The translations under genes and the position numbers were made by a program. DNA of 64,000 bases from UBA5109 sp038148755. Lineage in GTDB: Bacteria > Pseudomonadota > Gammaproteobacteria > Pseudomonadales > Pseudohongiellaceae. Each line of letters begins with the position of its first letter. The first letter of the stretch is position 1. Under the pieces are notes generated by a model, which worked only from the letters and a program-made list of their open reading frames with translations, was not told the origin of the DNA and did not search any database. The stretch covers positions 1 through 64,000 of the forward strand of contig JAYQWA010000004.1 in assembly GCA_038148755.1 (NCBI GenBank), given 5' to 3'. Below, piece after piece: positions 26,900 through 36,547 of the stretch.

Positions 26900-28555
26900 T
26901 TATTTATCACTGTATTCGTCCCAGTATTCCTTAATCAGCACTTTCATTTCTTTTCGCATCAGCATGATGCCCAGCAAGTTAGGCAGTGTCATGAGGACGA
27001 TAGCTACTGCTGCAATATTCCATACTAAGGTAGTGTCGATAAAAGAAGCGATAAAAAAAGCAATACAGTACAGTATCCTGTAGGGCATTACTGCTTTAAA
27101 CCCAATCAAGTAAATAACTGCCCTGTCACCATAATATGACCAGGCTATTGCTGTTGAAAACGCAAACAATACTAATGATATTGTCACAATGTACTGCCCG
27201 TTTTCGCCAAATAGACCTTCCCCAAAAGCGGCGGTTGTTAACGCGGCAGAATGCAGTAAAGATTTTCCACGTAAGCTGATATCAACATTCTGGATAACGC
27301 CTTCTGCAATATCCACTTGTCCGCTATAGGGTTCATTGGTATTTAAAAATTCCACATCCTCGGCAAAAGACCTTGCATGTAAAACAGTAAACGCGGGCGT
27401 GGATATGGCACCGTTAAGTACGGTCACACTGCCTGAATACAAGGATATGGGACTGGGCTTGCCTGCCAAGTAATCAGTTATAATTGTTCGGTCTGCTTCA
27501 TTCTGCTCCAGATAAACGCCATCCAATATTAATAAATCGGCAGACTGGAAATCATTTTCAAATTTTTCTGTCCAGACACCCGAAGATAAAATTACCAGAC
27601 CAGTAATCGTACAAATGACCAGAGTATCAATGAAAGGTTCCAGCAAAGACACCATGCCTTCAGATACATGCTCATCCGCTTTAGCGGAAGCATGCGCGAT
27701 GGCAGCAGAGCCCTGACCGGCTTCATTGGAATATAATCCTCTACCAACACCGCGGTTGAAGGCAAATGCAAAACTTGCTCCCAGGAAACCACCTGTTGCG
27801 GCCGATCCAGTGAAGGCATCGCGGAAAATACTGAAAAAAGCGGGGATGATATTGTCGTAATTCATGATAATCACAGCCAGAGCACCAATTAAATAAACTG
27901 CTGCCATCGTCGGCACTATCGTCGCCGCAACATGTGCAATTCGTTTGATACCCCCAATAATTACCAGACCTAATAGCACAGCAAGCAGACCGCCAGTAAT
28001 GACTGGTGCTATACCGAAGCTTGCATTAACACTCGTCGCAATATTATTTATTTGCGGCAGATTACCCGTCCCGAATGAACAGATAACAGTCGCAATGGCA
28101 AAAAACATCGCCAGCCAGTGCATCTTCAGACCATGCTCCATGTAATACATGGGACCACCAGCCATCGTGCCATTCGCTGCTTTCACCCTGTATTTATGGG
28201 AAAGGCTTACTTCAACCATTTTGGTTGCCATACCCAGAAATGCAGTCATCCACATCCAGAATAAAGCTGCCGGGCCACCTATATATATAGCCAGGCCTAC
28301 TCCGCCAATGTTCCCTGTGCCAATCGTTCCCGATAAAGCAGTCGAAAGCGCCTGAAAATGTGTGGTATCTCCAGGATCACTGGACTTTTCATATTTCCCA
28401 CGTAAAACATTCCATGCGTGAGTGAAAAATCGAACCTGAGGGAAACGTAAATAGACGGTGAAAAATAGACCAACACCCAACAAGATGAACGGGAACCAGG
28501 CAGACGCACCAAGATAGCCGTCAAGTGTCAGTAAAAGCGAATTAAAACTTTCCAT
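26900..28555 (-). CDS. Sodium:alanine symporter family (AGCS) transporter
   Basis: Inner-membrane cotransporter of the AGCS (AlsT/DagA) family, taking up alanine, glycine or similar with sodium. 551 residues, many membrane segments, with family motifs QALSTALSGTIGTGNIGGV, GGPMYYMEHGL and FNRGVGRGLYSNEAGQGSA. A stretch of about 90 hydrophilic residues (about 335-430) interrupts the membrane core, longer than in typical members of around 450-480 residues. Convergent with bamD, 2 bp apart. Amino-acid specificity cannot be told. Confidence 0.9.
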   Translation of the reverse strand: MESFNSLLLTLDGYLGASAWFPFILLGVGLFFTVYLRFPQVRFFTHAWNVLRGKYEKSSDPGDTTHFQALSTALSGTIGTGNIGGVGLAIYIGGPAALFWMWMTAFLGMATKMVEVSLSHKYRVKAANGTMAGGPMYYMEHGLKMHWLAMFFAIATVICSFGTGNLPQINNIATSVNASFGIAPVITGGLLAVLLGLVIIGGIKRIAHVAATIVPTMAAVYLIGALAVIIMNYDNIIPAFFSIFRDAFTGSAATGGFLGASFAFAFNRGVGRGLYSNEAGQGSAAIAHASAKADEHVSEGMVSLLEPFIDTLVICTITGLVILSSGVWTEKFENDFQSADLLILDGVYLEQNEADRTIITDYLAGKPSPISLYSGSVTVLNGAISTPAFTVLHARSFAEDVEFLNTNEPYSGQVDIAEGVIQNVDISLRGKSLLHSAALTTAAFGEGLFGENGQYIVTISLVLFAFSTAIAWSYYGDRAVIYLIGFKAVMPYRILYCIAFFIASFIDTTLVWNIAAVAIVLMTLPNLLGIMLMRKEMKVLIKEYWDEYSDK

Positions 28556-28660
28556 TGGCGAAGCATGTTATAACTTAACTTATCAATTAACAAACTAAGT
28601 GATCATTTTTGGAAGCATGATAAGGCAAGGCAATAAGCTGCCAGATAATTTTCTGTAGAA

Positions 28661-29224
28661 TCAATCATCACCGGACAGCAAGCCGGCCAATGAGTCTATT
28701 CCTGGCTTGTCTTTTAAAATCTCACTTTTACTCAATCCAGCTAACTCATGTGGGAAAACCAGCCAGTCATCTGTTTCAAAAAGAAAATAATCCGGCACTC
28801 TTCCTGTCTGGTTTCTGCCTGGCTTGAAGTAAGGCATCGCTACTTTGACTTCGGGCATATTCGCGCCACATTCCTTTTGTAGATCTTCAATAATCTGATT
28901 AACACTTCGACCAGTGTCAAACACATCATCAACCAGCAATAATCTGTCCGTAGGTTGAAGGTTGTCAATCAGATAATTCAGACCATGTACTTCAACTTTA
29001 GCATTCCGTTTATCAATGCCGGAATATAGCGATGTGCGGATAGCGATATGATCAGAAACAATACCAAAATAGCTAAGCAACTCCTGTACAGCTATCCCGA
29101 CAGGCGCTCCACCACGCCAGACTCCTGCAATAAAATTTGGCCGGTAATCGCTTTGCAGAACCTTAATAGCAAGATTAAATGAATCATCAAGTAATTGCTG
29201 CGCACTGATATACTGTTTTGTCAC
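28661..29224 (-). CDS. Purine-type phosphoribosyltransferase (hypoxanthine PRTase-like)
   Basis: 187 residues with the type I PRTase fold: PRPP loop LLLVDDVFDTGRSV (about 97-110), an early GVWRGGAPVGIAVQELL and a hood-like C-terminus. This suggests salvage of a purine base with PRPP; the family also includes xanthine-guanine enzymes and competence-type homologues. The start is GTG at 29224 with GGAG 9 bp upstream. It stands alone between the AGCS gene and the Anbu gene. It is not an orthologue of E. coli Hpt by eye. Confidence 0.8.
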   Translation of the reverse strand: MTKQYISAQQLLDDSFNLAIKVLQSDYRPNFIAGVWRGGAPVGIAVQELLSYFGIVSDHIAIRTSLYSGIDKRNAKVEVHGLNYLIDNLQPTDRLLLVDDVFDTGRSVNQIIEDLQKECGANMPEVKVAMPYFKPGRNQTGRVPDYFLFETDDWLVFPHELAGLSKSEILKDKPGIDSLAGLLSGDD

Positions 29225-29418
29225 TATTTCTCCAAAAAAAGAGACTGGATTCCAGAGTTCTGATTCTAGGTTTTATCGCGGGATAAATCTAATGACACAG
29301 CAAGCCTGGTTCAGGCCCTACCTGACAGATTGGTTTATGGCAAAATACTCCTGTAAGGGGCAACCAAGTTCAGCTAGAATGCTCTGCTAATGAAACTATA
29401 AAACCTAGAATGATTCCT

Positions 29419-30177
29419 ATGACATATTGTGTTGCTATATCTGTCAATGCAGGCATTGTTTTCTGCTCTGATTCCCGAACAAATGCCGGTGTTGACCAGA
29501 TTAGTACCTACAGCAAAATGTTTAACTTCAACGCCATGCCGGATCGGCAATTTGTTTTGCTATCGGCAGGTAACCTTGCAACTAGCCAGGCTACTTTAAC
29601 GCAGCTACTGAAGGATATTAAAAAAAATACTGCAGAAAATCTGACCACTGTTTCTACTATTGGTGAAGCTGCCGATTATATTGGCGAGGTATATCGAGGC
29701 CAATTGGAAAAGCATGGTGGTTCTTCCCCCGAGTTTGAGGCGACTTTTTTACTTGGTGGACAAATCCAGGGCAGTCAGCACAGGGTAGTAAAAATATATC
29801 CTGCCGGAAATCACATCACCAGTTCAAAGGATACGCCTTATCTACAGATTGGCGAAAGCAAATACGGCACGCCTATACTGGACAGAATTATCAAACTGGA
29901 TACTACACTCGAAACCGCTGCGCTATGTGCACTGGTTTCGATGGATTCGACCATGCGCAGTAACCTGACTGTCGGTCCTCCCATTGAACTCTTGCTGTAC
30001 AGAGCAGATAGCTTCGTAACCAGCCACTACAACCGCTTCGATGAAGACAGTGAGTATTTGAGAGAACTTAAAAAGAATTGGGATCAAAAATTAAAAGAAG
30101 CGTTCAACCTGCTACCTCCGTTGGCATGGGCAGGTAGCTGGCAAAAAGTTGCCGGCAATAATAGCGGTACTTTTTAA
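29419..30177 (+). CDS. Anbu proteasome-like peptidase, copy 1
   Basis: Anbu (ancestral beta-subunit) is a bacterial Ntn-hydrolase related to the 20S proteasome and HslV. I chose the second ATG (29419) because it puts Thr directly after Met, needed to free the nucleophile Thr1; counting from it, Asp17 (FCSDSRTN) and Lys32 (YSKMF) complete the usual triad. The 252-residue product also has LSAGNLATSQAT, FLLGGQ, YLQIGESKYGTPILDR and ALVSMDSTMRSNLTVGPP, all family hallmarks. It is convergent with the alpha-E and ATP-grasp genes with which Anbu is usually found. A near-identical paralogue sits at 43960-44706. Confidence 0.9.
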   Translation: MTYCVAISVNAGIVFCSDSRTNAGVDQISTYSKMFNFNAMPDRQFVLLSAGNLATSQATLTQLLKDIKKNTAENLTTVSTIGEAADYIGEVYRGQLEKHGGSSPEFEATFLLGGQIQGSQHRVVKIYPAGNHITSSKDTPYLQIGESKYGTPILDRIIKLDTTLETAALCALVSMDSTMRSNLTVGPPIELLLYRADSFVTSHYNRFDEDSEYLRELKKNWDQKLKEAFNLLPPLAWAGSWQKVAGNNSGTF

Positions 30178-30225
30178 TTAAACTAATTAACTTAATTAAT
30201 TCACCCGACTATCCGAAATCCGGCA

Positions 30226-31191
30226 TTATTCGGCATTCTGAATCGTTTCCGGACTAAACCAGATTCTACTGATTTCTTCGTGAATATCTGCAATGGATAT
30301 TTGCAGCTCATCAATAAATTCCAGTAAACCTCTTTGCAAGAGACTTTCCACATCAACTTCACGAGAAATTCGTTTAACACGGACTACAGCACGTTTAACA
30401 TCATCATTGTTTGGTAGTCTTTCAAGGCTTTCAGCCAAAGCCGATAAACAAAAACCAATTGCCCGGGGAAACTCTTCGTCCTGCAACAAAAAACGCACAA
30501 CTAAATTTCCACTGACCCGGTTATGAACCTGTTGCCGGTAAGCCTGAAATGCACCAATGCAGCGTAATACATTAATCCAAACAATATTCTCATAGGGTTC
30601 CAGAAAACTGTTTTGCTCTGACTTTCCGGCAAATGCCGGTATTAAATTGATAGAACCAACATCAACCAGACGGCTTGTCATGTCAGCACGTTCCAGCTTG
30701 CGGCCCAGCTCAATAAAAGAATAGGCCTGGTTGTGACTCATACTACTGACAAACATGCCTTCTATGCGTTGTGAATCTGCAATGATCTCTTCCAGCAAGG
30801 CATAGCGTGAGGCCCTGCCAATTCGTGGATTAATATTCTCCTTAATTGTGTAATAAAGCGCGTTTACCTGTTCCCAGGTTTCCGATGGAATGATTTCCCG
30901 ACTGGTACGGGCATTTTCCCGAGCCAGAACAAGACAGGCAAAAATGGAGTTTGGGTTTTTGGCATCAGAAAATAAAAAGTTTAAAACCGACTTTTCATCA
31001 TAATTGTCATAATGCTCTTTATAGTTTGCATGACTACCGCTGATGTCTATCAAAGTACTCCAGTCGAGGTTTGAACCGCGCGGCAAATCGAAAAGCATGT
31101 TTGAGTAGACTTTTAACAGGCGTGCAGCATTTTCGGCGCGTTCAAGATAACGGCCCAACCAATAAACTCTTTCTGCAACACTTGATAACAT
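30226..31191 (-). CDS. Alpha-E domain protein (DUF403)
   Basis: 321 residues, mostly alpha-helical, with the family start MLSSVAERVYWLGRYLERAE and helices that carry conserved Glu and Arg (ENARTSREIIPSETWEQVN, SFIELGRKLERADMTSRL). Alpha-E proteins are nearly always encoded beside a circularly permuted ATP-grasp enzyme and a transglutaminase-like protein in a predicted peptide-forming or peptide-tagging system. The biochemical role is not known. It follows the ATP-grasp gene by 25 bp and is cotranscribed. Confidence 0.9.
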   Translation of the reverse strand: MLSSVAERVYWLGRYLERAENAARLLKVYSNMLFDLPRGSNLDWSTLIDISGSHANYKEHYDNYDEKSVLNFLFSDAKNPNSIFACLVLARENARTSREIIPSETWEQVNALYYTIKENINPRIGRASRYALLEEIIADSQRIEGMFVSSMSHNQAYSFIELGRKLERADMTSRLVDVGSINLIPAFAGKSEQNSFLEPYENIVWINVLRCIGAFQAYRQQVHNRVSGNLVVRFLLQDEEFPRAIGFCLSALAESLERLPNNDDVKRAVVRVKRISREVDVESLLQRGLLEFIDELQISIADIHEEISRIWFSPETIQNAE

Positions 31192-31216
31192 TTTTTCTTG
31201 CTACTACGCCTATTAT

Positions 31217-32656
31217 TTATTCTCTGACTATCCAGGTATCTTTACTGCCTCCACCCTGGGAGGAGTTCACCACATAAGACCCTTTTACCATGGCGACACG
31301 GGTTAAACCGCCTGCCGTGACATAAGATTTTCCACCCTGTAAACAAAAGGGCCTTAAATCAATATGACGAGGATCTACATTGCTATCAGTCAAAACCGGC
31401 GCGGTCGACAATGAGATTAAAGGCTGTGCCATAAACTCACGTGGATTCGCTTTTATTTTACGGGCAAATTCATCGCGTTCTTTTTTGCTCGCCTGAGGAC
31501 CAATTAACATCCCATAGCCACCAGACTCATTAGCCGGTTTTACCACTAATTTATCCAGGTTTTGCAGTACATGCTGGCATTGTTTTTTATCAATACACAG
31601 GTAACTGGGGACATTGGGCAAAATCGCATCTTCATCCAGATAATATTTAATCATGTCAGGGACAAAGGTATACACCACCTTATCATCTGCCACACCGGCG
31701 CCAGGTGCATTAGCCAAACCGACATTGCCCTTCAGCCATGCTCGCATTAAGCCCGGCACACCCAGGACTGAATCAGGGTGAAACACTTCAGGATCAAGGA
31801 ACTGGTCATCTATACGGCGATAAATCACATCGACTTGAGAAAGACCTTCAATCGTTTTCATGAAGACACGATCATCTTCTACAACCAGATCGCTGCCCTG
31901 TACCAATTCACAACCCATCTGCTGAGCCAGAAAAGAATGTTCAAAATAAGCTGAGTTATAGATGCCGGGTGTCAGTACAACAACTTCGGGATAATCTTTT
32001 GGCTCCGGCGAGATAGCGGCCAGGGTGTCGAAAAGCTGGCTGGGATAATCGGTGATAGGCTGAATGTCATAATTCTCAAACAACTCCGGGAAAACACGCT
32101 TCATTACAGTTCTGTTTTCCAGCATATAGGAAACACCCGAAGGCACACGTAAGTTATCCTCCAGCACATAGAATTTTCCATCAGCATCACGAATTAAGTC
32201 TGTTCCGCAGATATGAGCCCAGACTTCATGCACAGGTTTCATTCCCTGGCATTCTTTTCGGTAGTTTTTAGATTTTTTAATCAGTTCTTCCGGCAGGATC
32301 TTATCTTTAAAAATTTTCCCGTCGTTATACACATCATGAATGAAACAATTCAACGCACGCTGACGCTGTTTCAATCCATCACTGGTTGAGTTCCATTCTT
32401 TTTCAGGAATAATTCTGGGAATTAAATCAAAGGGCCACTGACGATCAATATTGCCCGCTTCACTGTAGACAGTAAACGAAATACCCATGCTTTTAATGGC
32501 ATGTTCAACTGTCGCTTTACGTTGCTTAAGCTCTTCATTATTGAGCGAAGCCAAATACTTGGCCAATATACGAGCGGACTTACGAGGATAGCCCGGCGAA
32601 CTGATCAATTCATCATAAAACTTGCCAGGATTATATGACTTCCAGTTAATTGTCAT
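31217..32656 (-). CDS. Circularly permuted type 2 ATP-grasp protein
   Basis: 479 residues of the DUF404/DUF407 family. Family-typical stretches are RQRALNCFIHDVYNDGKI, WAHICGTDLIRDADGKFYVL, EDNLRVPSGVSYMLENR, VDVIYRRIDDQFLDP and VVKPANESGGYGMLIGP. The ATP-grasp fold joins a carboxylate to an amine, so a peptide-like bond is the predicted product. It heads a two-gene unit with the alpha-E gene. The 309 bp before it carry no convincing gene. Confidence 0.9.
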   Translation of the reverse strand: MTINWKSYNPGKFYDELISSPGYPRKSARILAKYLASLNNEELKQRKATVEHAIKSMGISFTVYSEAGNIDRQWPFDLIPRIIPEKEWNSTSDGLKQRQRALNCFIHDVYNDGKIFKDKILPEELIKKSKNYRKECQGMKPVHEVWAHICGTDLIRDADGKFYVLEDNLRVPSGVSYMLENRTVMKRVFPELFENYDIQPITDYPSQLFDTLAAISPEPKDYPEVVVLTPGIYNSAYFEHSFLAQQMGCELVQGSDLVVEDDRVFMKTIEGLSQVDVIYRRIDDQFLDPEVFHPDSVLGVPGLMRAWLKGNVGLANAPGAGVADDKVVYTFVPDMIKYYLDEDAILPNVPSYLCIDKKQCQHVLQNLDKLVVKPANESGGYGMLIGPQASKKERDEFARKIKANPREFMAQPLISLSTAPVLTDSNVDPRHIDLRPFCLQGGKSYVTAGGLTRVAMVKGSYVVNSSQGGGSKDTWIVRE

Positions 32657-32965
32657 GCAGACTTTCTTAAAAGAAACTATATCTCACTTGGAAAACGCCC
32701 AGAACACTGACCCAATGGTCGTTGTAAACCGGGAACTATCATGCCACACATTAAAATATTATGAAAACTCAATCGTCTGATAACGCAGTATCTGTGTACT
32801 TTCACCCTGACTTCAGAATGCGTGTAAAACCAGAACGACTCTCTTCTCGTTAACACAAGCCCGTGAGATAGCGCTAGAGAACGGCCTGTATCATGTTTAT
32901 ATAGGCTGGGAATTGGGGCCCTAAAAGACAATTAATCAGTTTTGAATAAAGCTAGATTATAGTCC
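32657..32965. other. Intergenic region between ATP-grasp and ankyrin genes
   Basis: 309 bp without a supportable gene. An open frame on the minus strand (32677-32931) has no ribosome site or recognisable content. The region must hold the promoter of the ATP-grasp/alpha-E unit, but I see no clear -35/-10 pair, and no terminator after the ankyrin gene. Confidence 0.5.
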
Positions 32966-34564
32966 TTAATCATTTTCTGAAAGTTCAGCTTTCTTTGAAT
33001 CAATAGCCGCAAAATCCGATTGCGTCATATAACGACGGAGTACTGCTTCAATTTCTGGATTTGGTTCCAACCTCAATTCAATGACCCCCATAGCAAGATC
33101 CAGTGGGCTCAAATAAAATTCGTCAGCATAAAAACCTTCAGGATCATAAAGAGCCCTGGCCAATAAGGTAAAATCTGCACCCCGTTGTGCAAGAAATTCA
33201 ACAATTTCAGGCGACCCTCTCATCACGGCACCATGAAGTGCAGAAGCACCAGCTTTATTTACAGCATTAATATCAAAGTCATAGTTTTCTAGAAACAACT
33301 CCAGCGTTTCAATCGCATCAGAGACCCTGCCTCTGCTGATAGAGTGACGCCAGCTAAGACCAGCAGCTGCCATGACCACGTTGGTGAGATTGGTCGCAGA
33401 TTCCTGTTCATACTGTCCTACAGTATTTTCAGCGGTCAGCAAATAAGGATCGGCACCTGCTTCCAATAACAGGTGAATGACTTCAAGATCACCCGACATG
33501 GACGCTCTGAATAATGGAGAAACACCTTCATTTAACATGGGATTACTCAAATCCAATGCCGTCGGCTGCGGCAAGTAAGTTTTTAACGTCAGATTGGGGT
33601 CTGCCCCTTTTTTTAACACTAATCTGACTATATCCAGACTATCCATGGCACCGTATGGTTTAGGTCCCGGACGAGGGCTTGCATCAAGCGTATGCATATC
33701 CGTTGCTATAAACAATAAGTTACGACCAAACTTATCCTGTATATTGAAATCAGTACCTGCATTTATCAGCATTGCAGCAACTTCATAATGACCGTTTAAT
33801 ATGGCCAGCATGGCTGGCGTACTGCCCTCTTCATCGACAATATCCAGGTCTGCACCAAGACGAATAAGCGCCTGTACAGCGTCCTTCTGCCCATTACGTG
33901 CCGCAAAGTGCAATGCTGATAAACGACCTTTTGGAATAATGGGGTAAACAAATCCCCCCTGCATTTTATCTTCGTCTGGTTCAATAAATTTTTGATAAGC
34001 AGATAGCTTGTTGATATTCGCACCACCATCCACCAAAGCCTGAATAACCTCGGCATGGCCTTCCGCAGCTGCCCACATCAGGGCTGTCTGACCTCGCCAG
34101 CTCTCAGTTAGATTCGGATCAACACCTACCATCATTCTGTCAAGATCATCTGTCAACAAAGCCCTGACCAATGATGCACTACCCGATTTCGCTGCAGCCA
34201 TCAGTAAAGTTTCACCTTCAGCGTTGGTCGCATTCGGGTTCACACCAGCAGACAATAATAAAATGCCTATATCCGACAAACCAGCTCGCGCTGCCAGGAA
34301 CATAGGTGTCATACCGTAGCGATTCGATGCATTAACATCGGCACCAGACTCGATGAGTAATCTGGCCTTATCCGATTCGCGGTAATAGATGGCCTCCATC
34401 AATAAGGTTGTACCATCCGCTTTTGGCGAATCAACACCCATACCAGAGGCTAGGGCTACTCTTAACTCTTCCAGGCTTAAATCGGACTGAGCATTAGCCG
34501 ACATAAAAATGCCTGTTGCAAGCAAGACAAAGATAAGAGGCAGTATATTGTTAGCGTGCCGCAT
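32966..34564 (-). CDS. Exported ankyrin-repeat protein (copy 1)
   Basis: 532 residues: signal peptide (about 1-25, MSANA-Q cleavage) followed by roughly ten ankyrin units, clear ones being TTLLMEAIYYRESDKARLL, GMTPMFLAARAGLSDIGILL, GETLLMAAAKSGSASLVRAL, GQTALMWAAAEGHAEVIQAL, RLSALHFAARNGQKDAVQAL and GASALHGAVMRGSPEIVEFL. Ankyrin stacks bind proteins; a periplasmic location is unusual. It is a tandem duplicate of 34767-36395. A terminator lies between the two, so it must have its own promoter. Partners may be the DUF1552 and DUF1592 proteins upstream. Confidence 0.87.
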   Translation of the reverse strand: MRHANNILPLIFVLLATGIFMSANAQSDLSLEELRVALASGMGVDSPKADGTTLLMEAIYYRESDKARLLIESGADVNASNRYGMTPMFLAARAGLSDIGILLLSAGVNPNATNAEGETLLMAAAKSGSASLVRALLTDDLDRMMVGVDPNLTESWRGQTALMWAAAEGHAEVIQALVDGGANINKLSAYQKFIEPDEDKMQGGFVYPIIPKGRLSALHFAARNGQKDAVQALIRLGADLDIVDEEGSTPAMLAILNGHYEVAAMLINAGTDFNIQDKFGRNLLFIATDMHTLDASPRPGPKPYGAMDSLDIVRLVLKKGADPNLTLKTYLPQPTALDLSNPMLNEGVSPLFRASMSGDLEVIHLLLEAGADPYLLTAENTVGQYEQESATNLTNVVMAAAGLSWRHSISRGRVSDAIETLELFLENYDFDINAVNKAGASALHGAVMRGSPEIVEFLAQRGADFTLLARALYDPEGFYADEFYLSPLDLAMGVIELRLEPNPEIEAVLRRYMTQSDFAAIDSKKAELSEND

Positions 34565-34671
34565 AGTTTTATTTTTTTATTATTATCGGCGTAATGTAGC
34601 AAGCATCTATTAACTGATCAAACTTTGTCGTAGATGCAGGATAACTCTCTGAAATTATAAACAATTTAGAC

Positions 34672-34716
34672 AAAAAAAAATGCCAGACAACTCTTTAAGA
34701 GAGCAGCCTGGCACTT
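34672..34716 (-). terminator. Terminator between the two ankyrin genes
   Basis: On the minus strand AAAGTGCCAG ... CTGGCATTTTTTTTT: arms around TGCCAG/CTGGCA with nine Ts (34672-34680). Its core is the same as that of the terminator at 36443-36484. Confidence 0.85.
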
Positions 34717-34766
34717 TGACATTTAATTTCTAAAGCCAACAGAATTAAATTTTGTCGGCTTTAATT

Positions 34767-36395
34767 TTACACTTCTTCAGCTTCTGCTTGTTCCGCAGCT
34801 CTTTGTTCGCGTATTTCCGCTTTACGAGCCTCAATAGCATCATAGTCAGCTTGGGTCATATAGCTGCGCAATACTTCTTCAATCTCCGGGTTTGGATCAA
34901 GCCTAAGATCAATAACGCCCAGAGCCAGATCAAGAGGAGACAACGCTTCATCGTCAGCATACATGTCTTCACTGCCTGATTTAGCTGCCACCACCGTAGG
35001 GTCTGCACCTCTCTCCAGCAAAAAGCTAACGATCTCAGTTGAACCTCTCATGACGGCACCGTGTAAAGCGGTATAGCCCGATTCATTTTGTGCATCCAGA
35101 TCAAAGTCAAAAGAATCCAGATATAACTCAAGTGCAGAGATAGCATCAGCATCACGTCCCCTGCTTATTGACGGACGCCAGCTTACTCCAGCTGCTGCCA
35201 TGATAATATTAGTATCTCCATATCCACCACCGAAACCACGACCTGAGCCTTGTGGTTCAAGCGTCGTTAAATAAGGGTCCGCACCTGCTTCAAGCAGAAA
35301 CTGAATAACTTCAAGGTCACCTGACATTGAAGCTCTGAGCAAGGGTGTAGCGCCATGGTTTAAAAGGGGATTGTGGTTCGAACCCTGAGCCATCCAGGTT
35401 GGTAAATTGGTTTTCAGGGTTAAATTTGGATCAGCCCCTTTTTCCAAGGCCAATCTAACAATTTCCAGACTATCCAATTCACCGTAAGGTTTAGGTCCAG
35501 GGCGGGGATTTGCATCCAGGGTATGCATATCTGTTGCTATAAACAATAAGTTACGACCAAACTTATCCTGAATATTGACATCAGTACCCGCATTGATCAG
35601 AGCTGCAGCAACTTCATAATGACCGTTTAATATGGCCAGCATGGCGGCGGTACTGCCCTCTTCATCTACGATATCCAGATCTGCACCGTTATAAATTAAG
35701 GTCTGGACTGCCGCCAACTGACCTTCACGCGCTGCGAAGTGCAACGCTGATAAACGACCTTTAGGAATTCGAGGGTAGACAAAACCACCCTGGCGTTTGT
35801 CAGGATCAGGTTCAATAAATTTCTGGTAAGCGGACAGTTTATTAATGTCAGCACCACCATCCACCAAAGCCTGAATAACATCGGCATGGCCTTCCGCAGC
35901 TGCCCACATCAGGGCTGTCTGACCACGCCAGCTCTCGGTCAAATTCGGATCAACACCTACCATCATTCTGGCCAGATCATCTGTCAACAAAGCCCTAACC
36001 AATGGCGCACTGCCCGATTTCGCCGCTGCCATCAGTAAAGTTTCACCTTCAGCATTGGTTGCATTTGGGTTTACTCCGGCTGCCAACAATAAAATGCCAA
36101 TTTCCGACAAACCAGCTCGTGCTGCCAGGAACATAGGCGTCATACCGTAGCGATTAGATGCATTAACATCGGCACCAGACTCAATCAATAACCTCGCCTT
36201 ATCTGTTTCACGATAATAAATCGCTTCCATCAATAGCGTCGTGCCATCTGGTTTCGGGGAATCAACATCCATACCAGAAGCTAGGGCTACTCTTAATTCT
36301 TCCAGGCTTAAATCAGATTGCGCATTGGCCTGTGTAAACATGCCTGCAACAAGCAAGGCTATTAAAAACGCCGCTATGCTTTTAGAAATTTGCAT
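34767..36395 (-). CDS. Exported ankyrin-repeat protein (copy 2)
   Basis: 542 residues from the chosen ATG at 36395, which has AGGTAGG just upstream and opens a standard signal peptide (MQISKSIAAFLIAL...TQANA-Q). An in-frame ATG 24 codons earlier runs through the upstream hairpin region and is rejected. About ten ankyrin units follow, nearly identical to copy 1 over residues 26-300 and diverging in the C-terminal half (a Gly-rich GSGRGFGGGYGD insert, and an acidic Glu/Ala tail ending EQAEAEEV). Function unknown. Confidence 0.87.
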   Translation of the reverse strand: MQISKSIAAFLIALLVAGMFTQANAQSDLSLEELRVALASGMDVDSPKPDGTTLLMEAIYYRETDKARLLIESGADVNASNRYGMTPMFLAARAGLSEIGILLLAAGVNPNATNAEGETLLMAAAKSGSAPLVRALLTDDLARMMVGVDPNLTESWRGQTALMWAAAEGHADVIQALVDGGADINKLSAYQKFIEPDPDKRQGGFVYPRIPKGRLSALHFAAREGQLAAVQTLIYNGADLDIVDEEGSTAAMLAILNGHYEVAAALINAGTDVNIQDKFGRNLLFIATDMHTLDANPRPGPKPYGELDSLEIVRLALEKGADPNLTLKTNLPTWMAQGSNHNPLLNHGATPLLRASMSGDLEVIQFLLEAGADPYLTTLEPQGSGRGFGGGYGDTNIIMAAAGVSWRPSISRGRDADAISALELYLDSFDFDLDAQNESGYTALHGAVMRGSTEIVSFLLERGADPTVVAAKSGSEDMYADDEALSPLDLALGVIDLRLDPNPEIEEVLRSYMTQADYDAIEARKAEIREQRAAEQAEAEEV

Positions 36396-36442
36396 GAACC
36401 TACCTCGTCTTATCCTCAAAAATACTATTAAATTTGTGTTCG

Positions 36443-36484
36443 AAAAAAAATGCCAGGTCATAATCATGATGGCCTGGCATTTTA
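36443..36484 (-). terminator. Terminator after the DUF1552 gene
   Basis: On the minus strand AAAATGCCAGG ... CCTGGCATTTTTTTT: an 11-bp stem with eight Ts (36443-36450), 64 bp after the DUF1552 stop. Confidence 0.9.
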
Positions 36485-36547
36485 GTTCCTATCTAAACCT
36501 GGTGACTCAATAACTATCTGAGTCAACTTCCTTTTTCAGGCCAGGTT

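Noticed and set aside
32677..32931. 84-residue open frame on the minus strand between ATP-grasp and ankyrin genes
   Set aside because: No ribosome site, signal peptide or recognisable pattern; amino-acid mix looks random.
36396..36467. Earlier ATG for ankyrin copy 2
   Set aside because: It would add 24 residues before a standard signal peptide and begin in the terminator hairpin region; AGGTAGG supports 36395.
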